64,000 nucleotides of DNA from Citrus sinensis (lineage: Eukaryota; Streptophyta; Magnoliopsida; Sapindales; Rutaceae): assembly GCF_022201045.2 (NCBI RefSeq), contig NC_068560.1, forward strand, positions 36,543,001 through 36,607,000. Reading direction: 5' to 3'. The notes under the pieces were generated by a model that saw nothing but the letters and a program-made list of their open reading frames with translations, had not been told where the DNA came from and did not search any database. The position numbers and the translations under genes were made by a program. Shown in pieces: positions 14,601-36,630 of this stretch. The stretch's first letter is position 1, and the number at the start of each line of letters is the position of its first letter.

Positions 14601-15511
14601 ATGTCCTTTCTATTTTAATGTGTCACTGGTTTTCCTTTACAGGCAGAGAAGATTGCATCAAGAATGATTTTTGAGGACAGAATGAGGGGATCCATTGATC
14701 AGGTATGACATACTAGCTAAAAGTATTTTCCCAAGGCCAAAAGATTCATTGCAAACGTGAATTTGTAACTTCATTTCCTGTTTATCACTCAAATTTATTA
14801 TTGCTAGGTCATCTGGAGAGTTGTAATTTGAAGTTTTTTCCAAAATATGTTAGAATCTTAAGACCTGTCTTGTTTATTACTTTTTTGCTTTTAGATTCTG
14901 TTAGAGATTTAGGGTATGTTTGGAACTGTCTACTTCTACTTAACTTTGAAAGCGCAACAATAAAAGTGCTTGGTAAATGCCATCTTTTACTTGGCAGCTA
15001 ATGGTTACCATTCACCCACTTGCTTATTATCGTGGATTCAAAGCCACGCACCTCTGTTCTAAGCATAACCTTAGTTCCAGCTTACTCTGGGCTGATCAAT
15101 GTCATATGGTCTAGGGGATAAGTTAAGTCTGTTAAATGCAAAATGCACAAATCACTAACACCCATCGAATAATTTAATATGTTAGGTGGAAGCTGTTATA
15201 CATTTTGAGGATGATACTGAAGAGCTGCAACAATGGGATCAACAGGTCAGTTTCTACCTGATAACAAGCACCAACTGTTTAACAATTTATATGATTTGAA
15301 CTGTGCATGGTTATAATTATCTTTTAGTGGCTCTTAATTTGTAATACACCAACTGATTCACAATTTATATTATTTGAACTGTGCATGGTTGTAGTTATCT
15401 TTTAGTGGCTCTTAATTTGTAACATTGATTTTGCAGATAGTTGGACTCTGTCAAGCTCTCAATGATATATTAGATAGCATGGCTAAGAAGGGATTGCCGA
15501 TTCCTGTATGA
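11688..15511 (+). CDS. CSN4: COP9 signalosome complex subunit 4 (CSN4/COP8)
   Basis: Thirteen GT-AG exons give 397 aa, the length known for Arabidopsis CSN4. Exons: 11688-11817, 11956-12107, 12409-12512, 12607-12667, 12981-13073, 13167-13267, 13560-13668, 13758-13802, 13925-13993, 14093-14227, 14643-14702, 15186-15245, 15437-15511. The start [20 protein letters not shown] and the PCI-domain end are typical. In the PCI part I see [20 protein letters not shown] and the [20 protein letters not shown] helix. CSN4 is a core PCI subunit of the CSN complex, which removes NEDD8 from cullins and thereby controls CRL ubiquitin ligases; in plants its loss gives the constitutive-photomorphogenic cop8 phenotype. 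All domains are intact and nothing is truncated. Confidence 0.97.
15269..15424. repeat. 78-bp tandem duplication in a CSN4 intron
   Basis: Two copies (15269-15346 and 15347-15424) share the words TTTGAACTGTGCATGGTT and CTTTTAGTGGCTCTTAATTT. They differ at a few positions, so the duplication is not very recent. It lies wholly within intron 12. Confidence 0.85.
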
Positions 15512-15764
15512 TCTATGCGATTGGCAATCTTTTTAGAAATTAAAGATTTGTTGATGCATAGAAACAATTCAGCATTTTGTTTCGTTTTCAATTTTGTGAA
15601 GATCACTCATTTTGTAATTGGAATTTTGCATGCCGTACTTTGACAGCAACGAGCATGGGGTATGTTTACATTCTCAGTTCTAATAGTTTTTGCTTCGGCA
15701 TTCTTTTGATACAAAAAATGGCTGAAGAGTAACCTTTCCTTTTTCTTAGTTACAAAATCAAAGA

Positions 15765-15840
15765 TTGGTGGATACGCCTTTCAGTTTCTGGATTGTAATT
15801 TGTTGGTGGATACGCCTTTCAGTTTCTCGATTGTAATTTG
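15765..15840. repeat. 38-bp tandem duplication in the CSN4 3' flank
   Basis: Two copies with period 38 share TTGGTGGATACGCCTTTCAG and differ by one base (CTGG versus CTCG). They lie about 250 bp after the CSN4 stop and may be in the 3' UTR or just beyond it. Confidence 0.85.
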
Positions 15841-16152
15841 TCAGGCTCTCCTGGTTTCATTGAGTCCTGCAAACTAAAATAAAGTTAAGCATGTTTATTG
15901 TGAACAAAAAGGGAAGGTAATCGAAATGGGATTGTGTTCATAATTATGAAGCCTGAAAGCCGGTCGTTGTCAAAAGCAGGCTTGTGATTGAAGGCTTAAA
16001 ATTTCAAAGCAAATTTTAACCATACATACATTAATATTAATAGACACATGGTGCAATTTTTTTTAAAAAAATTTAGAACTTAGACTATGATATCTTAATA
16101 TATTTTAATATCATTATTTTCTTCTATTGTTAAGGAAAAAATTTCAAAAAAG

Positions 16153-16410
16153 GAGCAACGCTATTTGCACGTGTTCAAACACAAAATATTGCACAGCCAA
16201 AACAGGACCATTTCGTTTAATTTTAAAATGTCATGTGATCTTAGTTGACCAAACGAATAAATCAAAAGAAATTAAAAGCTTATCTGAATCATATTTCACA
16301 TGAAAAGTAAAAGGACGTGGCGTTTTAAAAGTAAATGAAACGGTCCCGTTTTGACTGTCATGTGCAATCTTCTGTAATCTGTATTTGAACGTGAGCAAAT
16401 TGAATTACTC
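16153..16410. mobile_element. MITE-like element with long imperfect inverted ends
   Basis: The left part reads TTTGCACGTGTTCAAACACA, then ATTGCACAGCCAAAACAGG and ACCATTTCGTTTAATTTTAA. The reverse complement of the right part reads TTTGCTCACGTTCAAATACA, then GATTGCACATGACAGTCAAA and ACGGGACCGTTTCATTTAC. That makes imperfect inverted ends of about 80 bp around a short middle, with no coding capacity. The flanks are A-rich, so a target duplication cannot be defined. It lies between the convergent CSN4 and IRE genes. Confidence 0.65.
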
Positions 16411-16657
16411 TAAAAAACAGAAGTACAAGATCCTGTTATTTTCCTCTCATTCATTTTAAAAAAAAAAGACTATTTGTATTTCTTTACATGAATGAAAATA
16501 AGGCTGCAGAAAAAGCAACGTACAAATATCAAACTTCTTTTTAGCCTCTTTTGGCCTCTATTCTATCTCTCTCCCTCTAATTTTTCTAATGCTAAAATTG
16601 AACAGAGTTACCAGTAAAAGGAAAAATATGTCTGGCACTGTCAAAAGAAAAAATGTA

Positions 16658-26199
<9,542 letters not shown>

Positions 26200-29143
26200 T
26201 ACAGCAAATAAGTTGCAGTTCAAAAAAAGAAATCAACAATCCAAAATTCCAAAATAAACCCCTGCATCTGTTGCTCCGATATTTTCATCATCCTAATCAG
26301 AAACATTAAGAGCTATGAAGCCAATTAACGCGCGGTCAAAATTCAATTTTTTAAAATTGATTTATTAAGTTAAGCGAAATTCCAAAAACAAGTTTAAAAA
26401 AACAAAAAACGATTAGGAGGTTAAGTAACGTTGAGTTTGGTAGATAATAAGAGGCACGCACGAGGAGTAGAACGAGTCTTGCTTTATGTGGCTGTCGTCC
26501 GTTGGCGTTTTAAACATTGGAAGGAGCGCAACGCAAGTGCTTTTGCGTTTGCGTTAGTTGGCTGCGACAACGACTGATATTATAAAAACTAATAAGGAAA
26601 TAAATTCTTTAAAAAAAAAAATTATAATAAGGATATAAATATAAGCCAATAAAAATTTGTCCTTAACTTTTATATTTGGCAAAATATCTTCTTACAATGT
26701 TTATCTGTCACGGAGTATTTCCAATTTTCTGTAGATACATTTGGATCTGTCGACTGTCACATTATGTGACGTGAAAACTGCTGCTTCTAATTTCTCTATC
26801 GCACAACCAAACTATGTCGAGGATTCGTTTAGTGTTGTTGCATTTTTTAAAATAATTTACTAGTTGTCTTATAATTTTTTTTTCTTTTTTTAAAAGGTAA
26901 AAGGGAAGGTAAAATGGGGGCCGTCAAGCCCAAATATAATTTTTAACTCTTTTAGACTTTTATTACCTTTAAGAATCGAACTTAAATTTTAGTAGAAACT
27001 ACAACTGCACTGCAATCAACCTGACCATACACTTAAGAGAAGTTGTCCTATAAAAATATTTAATTGTGAAGAATATTAATTAAGTATTTAATAAAAATTA
27101 TTTTAACAAAGAATTTTAAAAATAATTATGTGTTTAATAAATCTACTATTAAATGTGTGTGTGTATACGAACTAAGTATAAACTTAATTCTTAAAATTAA
27201 ATTTTAAAAAAAATACTAAAATTAATTTTTGTCAAATACTAAAATTAATTTTTTAATTTTTTATAATCACTTTTAAACTTCCTAAATATAATCTCAAATG
27301 AACCTTAAATAATTTCAACATACATGAGCTCCAAAATCAACTACTCTTATTTTTTATATCGTAATTAAGAATTTACAAGACTACTTTAATCAGCATTAGT
27401 GACGACAATATTGACCTAAAAATGAACTTCTACCCTAATCAACATTGTGGCAAAAACTCGATCGCGACATAACGAGCATGGTGCAAAAAAATGGAAAATC
27501 TTTTTTCAATGAATTTTATCAAGAAATTGTTATTGTAGAAGTTAAAATCCTTTCAACTTGTAATTTTTGGTCTGTCTTTAGGGATTTTTTAATAGAAAAA
27601 TCTCTCCTTTCTGATAGGTCGGGAAAGGAAGTCTTAAATTGGAAAAAAAAAACACTAATATTTGGTTTTGTGGATACAATGCATATGATAGTTAGAATAA
27701 AAAAGGAGGCTAGTGTTCAAGTCATCAAGTGAAAGGGTATAATTGCAACCCAAAAAAAAGTAATAATTATAATAATTTAAGCTTTTATTTTATTATTTAT
27801 AGTAGCTTGCTGGATCATCAGATTCATCAACCTCTTGGAACGGCAAATTCCTTAAAATTTTGGATTTGATGATTAAAAATAATGCGCGGCAACAGTTGAC
27901 CTCCGGTAGTTGGTTCAAAGAGTGCCCGCTGCTACCATTTTTTTGCCCGGGTGAATTGTTATTAATTGAATACTCAATATCTCAAATTATTCGTGGTCAT
28001 AGTCCAAAGCGGGGGCTTTTATAAAAATTTAAAAATTAAAAATTCAAGTGTACAAAAGAGATGGTTTTAAATTCCTCGAATTGGAGAATTGAGTGGAGCC
28101 GTCACAATTTCTGCCACGTACAAAACACGTGGCCTTTAAAGAGCAGTGTCTAGCTCCAACAAATGAAAAGTCCTTGATTCGAGAAATGTTCAGTTACGGC
28201 TTACGACTACTTCCGTTGTGCTGACGCAGTCCTGATAGTGGGTAATGGATTGCAGATCAAATTTTCGGCAGGCTCTTCAACTTGCACTCCACTTTTTTTT
28301 TTTTTTAAGTCTGTTATATATAGATATTACTGATATTATATATTTATAATCATACTATATAACTGGGACCATCATCATACGTTGATACACTGAAATATAT
28401 GTTCAGATATTTTAAATCCTCTCTAATATTCGAGGGGTGCCTACTCCACTCACATTTCGTGAAGGAGAGACTATCTCCACTCAATTAATTGATAATTGAG
28501 GAAGAACTGAAACTAATCTCCATAATACTTTTATGGAGGCTCGAATCCTTACACTCAATATTGTAAGTGTAAGACTTCTCATATTGGACCAAAGGCCCAT
28601 TGGCACTTGTACTCCACTTCTATTGTCGATAAAAGGCAATCATTTATTCCATACACGGATGCGGGAACTGGGTGTGTTTGAAGGATGAAAAGAGGTATCT
28701 TTTACGCCTACTAATCAGTCGTTCATTTTTTATCATTCTTCACAAGAAAGCAACCTTTCTGGAAAGTTAAAATCACCCTTTATAGTTTATAAATTATAGT
28801 TAATATATCCATCCGAAGATTTCAGCTGTAACTCAAAATTTTGAATGTGCTGCAAGCAGTATCGGTGTAGGAGACTTGAAAAGTTATCTACTTCATTGGT
28901 CAATGGTCAAGTAAAATAGACAAGTATTGCAAAAGTCGAGTAGCATTTTCTCTCAACTACAATGTAAAATACAACATTGCATGTTCAAAAGGCTCCACAA
29001 TGCCAAATGAAATTTTTAAGGATAAATCTAAAACATGCATGATTCTCAGAATAAAAGTTAAGAGAAACCCCCCCACCCCCCCCCCCCCCCCCCTCCCCCC
29101 CAACAACAACAAAAAAAAAAGGTTCAAGCAATTGTTTCGCGAA
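26200..29143. other. Intergenic region upstream of IRE4
   Basis: This is AT-rich DNA with the IRE4 5' UTR and promoter at its left end and the 3' UTR of the At1g75140-like gene at its right end. A SINE-like head is seen on the minus strand at about 26930-27010 (GTTCGATTC with an upstream CAGGTTGATTGCAGTGCAG). The region 28370-28620 has a TE-like GGCTCGAATCCTTACACTC stretch. I see no supported protein gene. Confidence 0.45.
29068..29101. repeat. C-rich tract (C7-A-C18-T-C7) in the 3' UTR zone
   Basis: The tract begins 43 bp past the stop codon of the minus-strand gene at 29144. It would therefore be a long G run in that mRNA's 3' UTR if the transcript extends so far. Length may be affected by assembly error. 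Confidence 0.85.
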
Positions 29144-31111
29144 TCAATTGCTATCGTCAACAACTTGATTGTTTACATATAGACTTCTTTTAGGGAAGCC
29201 TGCAGATTCTAGTGTTGAGCCCCTAAACTTTAGCTCAGAAGCTGATCTAAAATTGGGATCAACTGGAGGCCTGGCATTGGTATCAGCAGAACCTGGCCTG
29301 AAGGAACTTGTTGTTCCACCAGGATATCGTGAAGGAGAGGCATATCTCCTTGATGGTCCCCTCATACCACCACTCCTCAAGTCCATAATATCAGCATTTC
29401 TTGAAGAAGAGTCCACAAAAGGCCTTTCTCCAGCACCCGACCCTATTGGAGCCCCAGTTGCAGCAGTTGTCGAGCTAAAAGGGTCATCTGGTCCCCATGA
29501 AGTAAGTGCTTCTTTTTTCTTAGCAAAGAAATGCCATACTCCAAACAAAAAAAGTATAAAGAAGAACACAGGGCCGGTCCATGACATCACACTCGATTCT
29601 CCTTTGAAAACCGGAAGGTTAGAGCGGTACATTCCCACATACCCACCACCAAGACCAAGAACAAGAAGCTTATCACGGTCACTAGCTATCAAGGGAACTG
29701 ACCTTCTTTTCTCGTCATTCACATCCACATCCATTACTTGATAGTTTAGAAATGATGATCTGATCTCATCCAAACCAGCTGAAAAAAGAAGACGAGGCCC
29801 ACCACTCCTCACATAATGCTGAGCAGAAACATTATACACAAAAATCTTCTCTTCACAAACAACAAGCAAATACCCCTTAATTGCCTGAAAAGCGAGAGGC
29901 TCACTCATGTCAAACTTTCTCTTGGATCTAACCCTGCATTTGAAGTTTGTTACATCCCCCAAAAGCAATACATGAATCAAATCCCCCTCCGATGTATACC
30001 CATATGCTTTAGACCTCTCTGTGGCATCAAAAACATAATTCCTAACCAGAGAATTATTCAATCCTTCACATTCAGTTTCCCTGAGTTTCATAGTCCTCAA
30101 ATCCAATGAACCTGCACCACATTCCGTCAGAAACAAAAGCCTCTGCTTCAAGAAAACAAGTGGCTTACTACTCAGCATAGCAGCAGTACCATGGACCATC
30201 CCATTTTCTTTAAAAACCCTAATCTTCCCACTAGCATCTGCTGATAATATATACCTCATCCTCCCAATATGATGTACTTCCAACAAAGTAACAGACAAAC
30301 CCTCTTCACCATTCTCAGTTGCCACATATTTACCAACATTTTCAATTACAAGTGAACTCCAATCTTCCCCATTTGGCTTCTCATAAACCTTATGAATCAA
30401 GATCACACCATTTTCATGCCCCGTGACCAGAACACTCTCATTCTTATAAACCGACACATAAGAAACCATTGCAGTAACAGGCAACTCAGACATAGTATAA
30501 AACTCAACCGAAACATCCCCATTTCTCAAAAACACAAAAACCCTCCCTTTATCATCACCTACAGCAACATATTTACTATGACCCTCATAATCACGAAAAG
30601 GCAATATGTTAATACAAGTGGGATCAGATTCCAGTTTCACAGCTGAAACAAACTGAAATCTCTCGGACCAAAATGGACTGTACTTAGTTACAGAAACCGA
30701 TCTCGCTCTCTCTCCATCTCGAATCATATCCTCTTCTTTAAATTCTTTGATTAATTTTTCGTCATCATACTTTCTTCGCTTAATCTTATCTTTTTCTTCA
30801 AGAGCTATTCTTAAACTCCCAAGATTCCGCTTCTCATCAAGAGATGAAACTTTTGAAGTCTCAGAAAATTTAGATTCTAATTTAGTAACTATATCACTAA
30901 GGTTTCTCACTAACTCTTCAAGTTTATGCAATAACAAATCTTGTTGGCCAAACTTAACTTCACCTTCACTTTCAGTCTCTGATGGTTCATAGTAAGGAAC
31001 ACGGTCGTGCTCGGGTTGGATTGAACTGACAAGGATTTTATCATTAGGTGAAAAAGCGAAAATAAAAAGCAAATAGAGCAAAAAGAACTTGCCTTTATGG
31101 AAATTTGCCAT
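29144..31111 (-). CDS. At1g75140-type membrane protein, single exon
   Basis: One uninterrupted 655-aa reading frame starts MANFHKGKFFLLYLLFIFAF, a clear signal peptide or anchor. It is followed by an acidic stretch and a coiled-coil-like segment (about residues 55-120). The middle (about 130-520) has beta-propeller-like repeats such as FRDYEGHSKYVAVGDDKGRV, typical of WD40-like folds. A single membrane helix lies near residue 540 (GPVFFFILFLFGVWHFFAKK), followed by a basic, Ser/Gly/Pro-rich tail. I recognise it as the family of the uncharacterised Arabidopsis membrane protein At1g75140. The layout suggests a lumenal or extracellular propeller with a short cytosolic tail. The molecular role is unknown. 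Confidence 0.88.
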   Translation of the reverse strand: MANFHKGKFFLLYLLFIFAFSPNDKILVSSIQPEHDRVPYYEPSETESEGEVKFGQQDLLLHKLEELVRNLSDIVTKLESKFSETSKVSSLDEKRNLGSLRIALEEKDKIKRRKYDDEKLIKEFKEEDMIRDGERARSVSVTKYSPFWSERFQFVSAVKLESDPTCINILPFRDYEGHSKYVAVGDDKGRVFVFLRNGDVSVEFYTMSELPVTAMVSYVSVYKNESVLVTGHENGVILIHKVYEKPNGEDWSSLVIENVGKYVATENGEEGLSVTLLEVHHIGRMRYILSADASGKIRVFKENGMVHGTAAMLSSKPLVFLKQRLLFLTECGAGSLDLRTMKLRETECEGLNNSLVRNYVFDATERSKAYGYTSEGDLIHVLLLGDVTNFKCRVRSKRKFDMSEPLAFQAIKGYLLVVCEEKIFVYNVSAQHYVRSGGPRLLFSAGLDEIRSSFLNYQVMDVDVNDEKRRSVPLIASDRDKLLVLGLGGGYVGMYRSNLPVFKGESSVMSWTGPVFFFILFLFGVWHFFAKKKEALTSWGPDDPFSSTTAATGAPIGSGAGERPFVDSSSRNADIMDLRSGGMRGPSRRYASPSRYPGGTTSSFRPGSADTNARPPVDPNFRSASELKFRGSTLESAGFPKRSLYVNNQVVDDSN

Positions 31112-32167
31112 TCGGAGGAGAAGCTTGAAGGATTTGGATTCAGTGCAGCGCCATTGTGATTTTGCAGATCTAGGGAAATTAATAATGGATCTAGATAAGA
31201 AATTTTCAGGAGGAATCTATGTTAGATTTGATTATGGGATTTTAGAAACTTGGGGTGCAGAGTGTATGAGCTGAGAAGTTTTGACTTGGGTCTGTGCGTT
31301 GAATTAGGGCAAGAAATTATGATTTTGCGAGCGAAACTCGGTACTCTGGTAAGAATCCGTGGTGAAAAGATCTGGTCAGGTCGGATTACAACTGTTTTAA
31401 TTAGCAAATCATAACAAAGCGACACGTGGAGACTTGCGGAATTAAGTCAGATTACCAAACCCATAATAAGACGACACGTCGACATTTCCGCAATTGAGAG
31501 GATACAAAAGCTTTAGCTCATACATTTTTCACCTACTTTATTGGGTCATTCACGGCCATCGGTTGCAGATTGCACTGCATGTGACATTGAAAACGCACAC
31601 CTGAGCTTTCAGATCCTCAAACTTCAAAGGCCAGAAAGCAGCTCTACGGGATCGATGACAAATTCTTCCCGTATACGTGTGAACCAATATCAGGAGCCAC
31701 CGAGGCAAGACTGTATCCTTATCTAATGAATCGTCTTTTAGCCCGGAACAGAATCTTACAAGTTAAAAAGTTGGGAGAATACAATCGCATCTTTGGCATC
31801 CATACAAGCTCTATAGGAATCATAGTAATTGTTTTCGCATGAGGTGTCTGCAGCACTGGACAGTATCACATGATAACAGCAATGCAATTAGAACAACATT
31901 ATCTGAATCGCTTGAACTGCAATCAAATGCCCTCGTATTTTAACTGGCCGTGAAACGCTAAGACAATTCCAACTAGATAATATCCAATAAATTGAGGGAT
32001 TGTATAATCAGAAGCCTGCGAAGGCATCAACAATAAACAATAGGGATCATATGTTCACTACCTTGCTAACTGCCTAATGCATTAATCACTTCAACACATA
32101 AAAACTAAAATAGAAATTACCTAACTCAAAAACATAACATGAATTGGAACTTTATGGGCAAATAGCC
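31112..32167. other. Spacer between the At1g75140-like and Claspin-like genes
   Basis: It should hold the promoter of the minus-strand gene at 31111 and the 3' UTR of the gene ending at 32168. Two ACACGTGGA/ACACGTCGA-like words near 31420 and 31475 resemble ACGT-core bZIP sites. No other gene is seen. Confidence 0.4.
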
Positions 32168-35100
32168 TTAGAGAGTTCTTAGAGACATGTTAGGTTCTTT
32201 CTTCATCAGCTTCTCCAATTTAAACGTTGCTAATACGGATTCAGTATGGCTAACCACTCTATTTTCATTGCAGCGGCTAGATTGCAGTGAAGAGCGCCTC
32301 AAGATCTCAATTAATTCAGTTCTGGAATTTGCTTCTGCTGAAGCTTTTGTCTTTTGAGCACTAGGTCTAATTTGTGAGCTATAAAGTTGGGTTGAAGCAG
32401 TTTTTGTATGTGCATTTTCCCTCTGAATCTGCAAGTTATAACCCAATAGAATTAATATCTGGAAATAAGCTAAACCCAATAAGCAATAGAATTGATATCT
32501 GGATATAAGCTAGTCTTTCAAAATCAGAAATGAGAAGTCAACAGAACTTTAGCACATCAAATGAATGTTGAGAGCTTAGTAGAGCCTACCATATCTGAAG
32601 AACCTTCTGACACTGACATTGCACTCTTGTTACGGCCATCACCTCGTTCAAAGATAAAAGACCGCACCATGCCAGAGCCATGCTTCTGCTGTAATGGCAG
32701 AGAAAGGTTTGATCCCCGACGTAGGAAAGTTGACTGAAATATTTTTTCAGTGGAAAACTTTTAGTTAATGATATCATGCAACAGTAAAACTTCACTTCAA
32801 ATGGCAGATTCTACCATACAGAGGATAAGAGAAAAAGGTTTTCTAAATCAATTTAAGTTGTTGCCTAACAAAGGAAAACTTTGACAACTGCAAATTCTTG
32901 CAAGCTTATAATTTGTGTGCTCATAGGTACTCAATTTCATCCTAAGGTGCTTCTATGAACATGGAGATGAGGATCGATAATCAATAATACAGAGAGAATA
33001 AACAAACACATAGAGTGCATAAGGTTTGGGGCACCTTTGTTGCTAAACCAGATGACAATTGAGTTATTTAAAGATTTTGCCAGGATTTATTATATTCTTT
33101 AAATCACTAGACCAGATAATTGACTAAAGCACAACCCTCCAACTACTGCAAACTAGCTTACCTTTGATGACACTGTTCTGTTTCCTCCTATGAGTCGCAT
33201 ATCAGAAAGGGCTGCAGATGAACAATGATAACAGTTAAAGAGGGAATTTCCCAGAAAATAAAACTTATTTATCATTCTTTGAAAAATAAGTGGACTTGGT
33301 AACATGCATCATATAATAACTCCAATTATGATTAAAGTACCATAGCTCTTACCTGACATTTTTGGTTTTTTCCTAGTGTCAGGCACAATATTCAGCTTCT
33401 TTATAAGACTAAAAACTTCTCTGGAATCTTTATCCTCTGCTGGCGACAGGAATGCAGCTTTCTTTTCCTGTCCCGCATCATAATATTTATTAAGTCACGT
33501 GAAATGACCACAACAAAATCAACAATCCATATGTACTCCTATAACAGATGTAGACTGATGGATATTGAATTTAATAAATAAAGCATTCAAGTATCAAAGA
33601 AATTTAAAAAAAAAATTCAAAAAAAATTAAGAAAACGGTCTGTGATGAGCTTCTTAAGACTCACTGATTTCTCAAAGAGGCACTGCCTAACAAGACTTGT
33701 TTCTGTTTCTTCGTCATCAGATGAAATGTATGCATCATCTTTGTCTGTAAACATATGAGGAATCATTTCCTTTACTTTCCTTAAATTTATCCGCACAAGA
33801 TCTGTTGGAGCTAAATCTTCAATAGCTTCACCACTGTACTCTGCAGTATCTTGTTCACTTTCCTCATCTTCCTCCTCTTCCACCATAGTCTTGTCCAGCT
33901 GTTTTGAACCACATTTAAATCTCTGCAAAAGTTTCTCTGTTCCAGCAGCATCCTGTTTCTCAAGCCATTTTTGATGGAGTTCATTGCGCCTTTCATTATC
34001 AATTGGATTTTCTTCATATTGGGTTGCTATCATATCCTTGAGTTCTTCATCATCTTCATTATCCTCATCTTCTTCACTATCTCGGAAACGGAGCTGGTCA
34101 TTGTCACTGTCATCTTCTTCTTCAGCTTCCTCGTCAACAAAGGCTTTAACAGGATCACCATTTGGAGACGAAGACAAGTCAGCTGATTCTTGTAGACATG
34201 GATCAATGTTCTCCTTGTCATTATCCTCTTCGTAATCAGAACTGAAAAAGACATAGTGATCAATCATACTTTTTGTAATTAATAAAAGGTCGAAAGAGTT
34301 CAAAGCTCAGCATGGCAGGTTTCACCTTTACCGATGCCGAGATACATTAAAACCTCCAGACCAGAAAATGTATGTCAAATCCATACCCAACACCTTATCA
34401 AACTAAAAATTAAACCTAGCTCTACATAATGCACGATTTCATCCCCACGACTAGGATTTACCAATTGCAATGAAATCACATGGTCCAAGGAACAACTAAT
34501 AAATTAAAATTGAAAGAAAGAAGGTATATCACAGCAGATGTTGATTCTGTAGAAACACATTAGTATTATTTGCGAAACAATACAATTAGAGCCCTAGCAA
34601 TTATACCAGTAGGTGTAAATGTAACCATTCGGTAATTAAATAGCTATTAAAGGCCAATGGCATTGACATTGCTTCCAATAACTGGCAAAAGAAAAAAGAA
34701 TTTCTAGGACACTTACAAATCATCAGGAGGGGCAGAACCAAGCTTCAAGTTCATAGCAAGTAAGGATGGTGCTAAAGCTTCTTCAAGAGGGCTCTTAGGC
34801 ATGTCATCTAAGAGATCATCTTGGGAGGTACTTGTTTGTGGAACAGAAAACAGGTCCTTTAACATGTAAATGGACAAGCAACCCTAAGTTACAAACAGTA
34901 CATAGGAAGAATGGAAACAATTTTAAACAGAAGAAACTTTGAAAAAAGAAAATGTAAATATGAAGGAACCTGAGTATCATCAATAGGAGCTCGAAACTCC
35001 TGCTTTGGTTCCTCATCCACAGCCTAATGACCATTAAAATAAAAGAGACATTAACATAGCAATATAACATTACTTTCCATCAAGAAACTTACCCAAGTTA

Positions 35101-36630
35101 AAAGCACTAAATTTAGAGTATTAACAATCCAAGTGGTAATAGGAACAACATTTGGCAGCCTCCAAAATGTTGCAACTTCTCTCAGAAACCAAAGCCTACT
35201 TGCTATATTTCTCATTTAAAAATAAATTGGTAACAGATTTTTACAAGCTTCCAATCATTACTTTATACACTTATCACAAGACTTGGCAAGAACTAATTCT
35301 TTGCTAGGGTTGTAAACCCAAAGAAACTCGGGAAATCATCTATGCTAGCAAGAAACTTCATTAATAGAGAATCAAGAATATGTCATGACCATGCACTCAC
35401 CATTTGGGCACAAATACTTTCATGACTTGCGGGATTTACCATATTATTAGAAGTATCAGCAGAAAAGTCCCTTAACCCACTCTCCACATTAGCAGGACAG
35501 GAAATTGCATCCTCACTTGCCAATTTTGTGGCCTTGTCATCTCCTCCATCCTTGTCAGCGGCATTTTTGGATTCAACATTGACCATAAATTCTTGTGAAA
35601 TATCAACATAATCATCACCCTCATCATAATCATCAATAAAAGAAGTTTTGTTAACTTTGACAGATCTGTGAACAGAACAAAATTATAAATACAAAATTAA
35701 CACTGTATTTCAAAGATAAACTGCACAGAATAATAATAGAAGTTTACCACTCACTTTTTTGAAACCTCTAATTTTCTTCGTCGAATCTTGTCTAAAACTG
35801 AAGATATGGGCTTCTGAATAATTGGTACTGATTTAAATGCTGCATCTCTTGTTTCTAAACAAATGGAATACACATTTGTAAGAGCAAAAGTAGGCTGTGA
35901 AATAAAAATTGAAGAGTTCCAATGCTACCTCGCAACAGTCTCTGAGACTCAGCACGGAGTTGCTTAAGCTGTTCTCTTCTGTCCTGTCAAATTATAGCAA
36001 CCAGAAATCAACATCCAAAACTCAATTGTAAAGGCAATTAATCAGTAGCAAAATTACAAATAGAATTACCTTGTCAGTCGTTCGTTTTGGAACGACGGTT
36101 GATTCAAACTTATCATCTTCGCTGACACTCTTGACTCTTTTCTTCTTATCTTTCTTTTCCTCAAAGCCATCATCAGAACTACGTCGTCTCTTCTCGGATT
36201 CCTCCACTCTTAAATCCTCATTTTCCTTCACCATTTCTGCGACATCACGTCGATCCACGCCTCTTTCATCGAACTCCTCCGACACGGAGTCACAATCTAA
36301 AGTCCACTTAGCACCAGACGCCTCTTCCTCAATATGCAAACCACCGACATCAGAATCCAATCCATTTTCATTTTCAAAACGCTCTTCAAACCGAATATCA
36401 GAATCAGCTTCCTCCAAAACCTGGCTATTTGACTTCTCAAGATCTAGGGTTTCAAGATTCAGTTCTTCGGAATCCTGGGTATTCGACTTACCGGTATCTA
36501 GGGTTCCAAATTTTGGAGATTTCTCGTCGAGCGTTTTGGCTTTTTTCAGTCGTTTGAACTGTCTTTCAAGGACTGGAGAAGAAGGTGCTTCGGTAGGCGA
36601 AAACGATTCAAAATCATTGACGCTCTCCAT
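32168..36630 (-). CDS. Claspin/Mrc1-like DNA replication checkpoint protein
   Basis: About 11 exons are seen: 36630-36070, then near 35980-35930, 35854-35757, 35664-35402, 35024-34972, 34856-34718, 34241-33650, 33467-33357, 33211-33163, 32733-32591 and 32429-32168. The protein is highly charged: an acidic Ser-rich N-terminus, a DDEDEELKDM-type acidic block, then the conserved stretch EENPIDNERRNELHQKWLEK and AAGTEKLLQRFKCGSKQLDK. That stretch is the Claspin/Mrc1 core. Mrc1 and Claspin travel with the replication fork and mediate ATR-to-Chk1 signalling. Plants have ATR but no clear Chk1, so the plant role may differ. A KEN box (DKENIDP, exon at 34241) is present. The start MESVNDFESFSPTEAPSSPV is the first ATG of the open frame. 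I am moderately sure of the family. Confidence 0.78.

Noticed and set aside
29169-29741. 190-aa plus-strand frame
   Set aside because: It is antisense to the well-supported At1g75140-like coding exon and resembles no protein I know.
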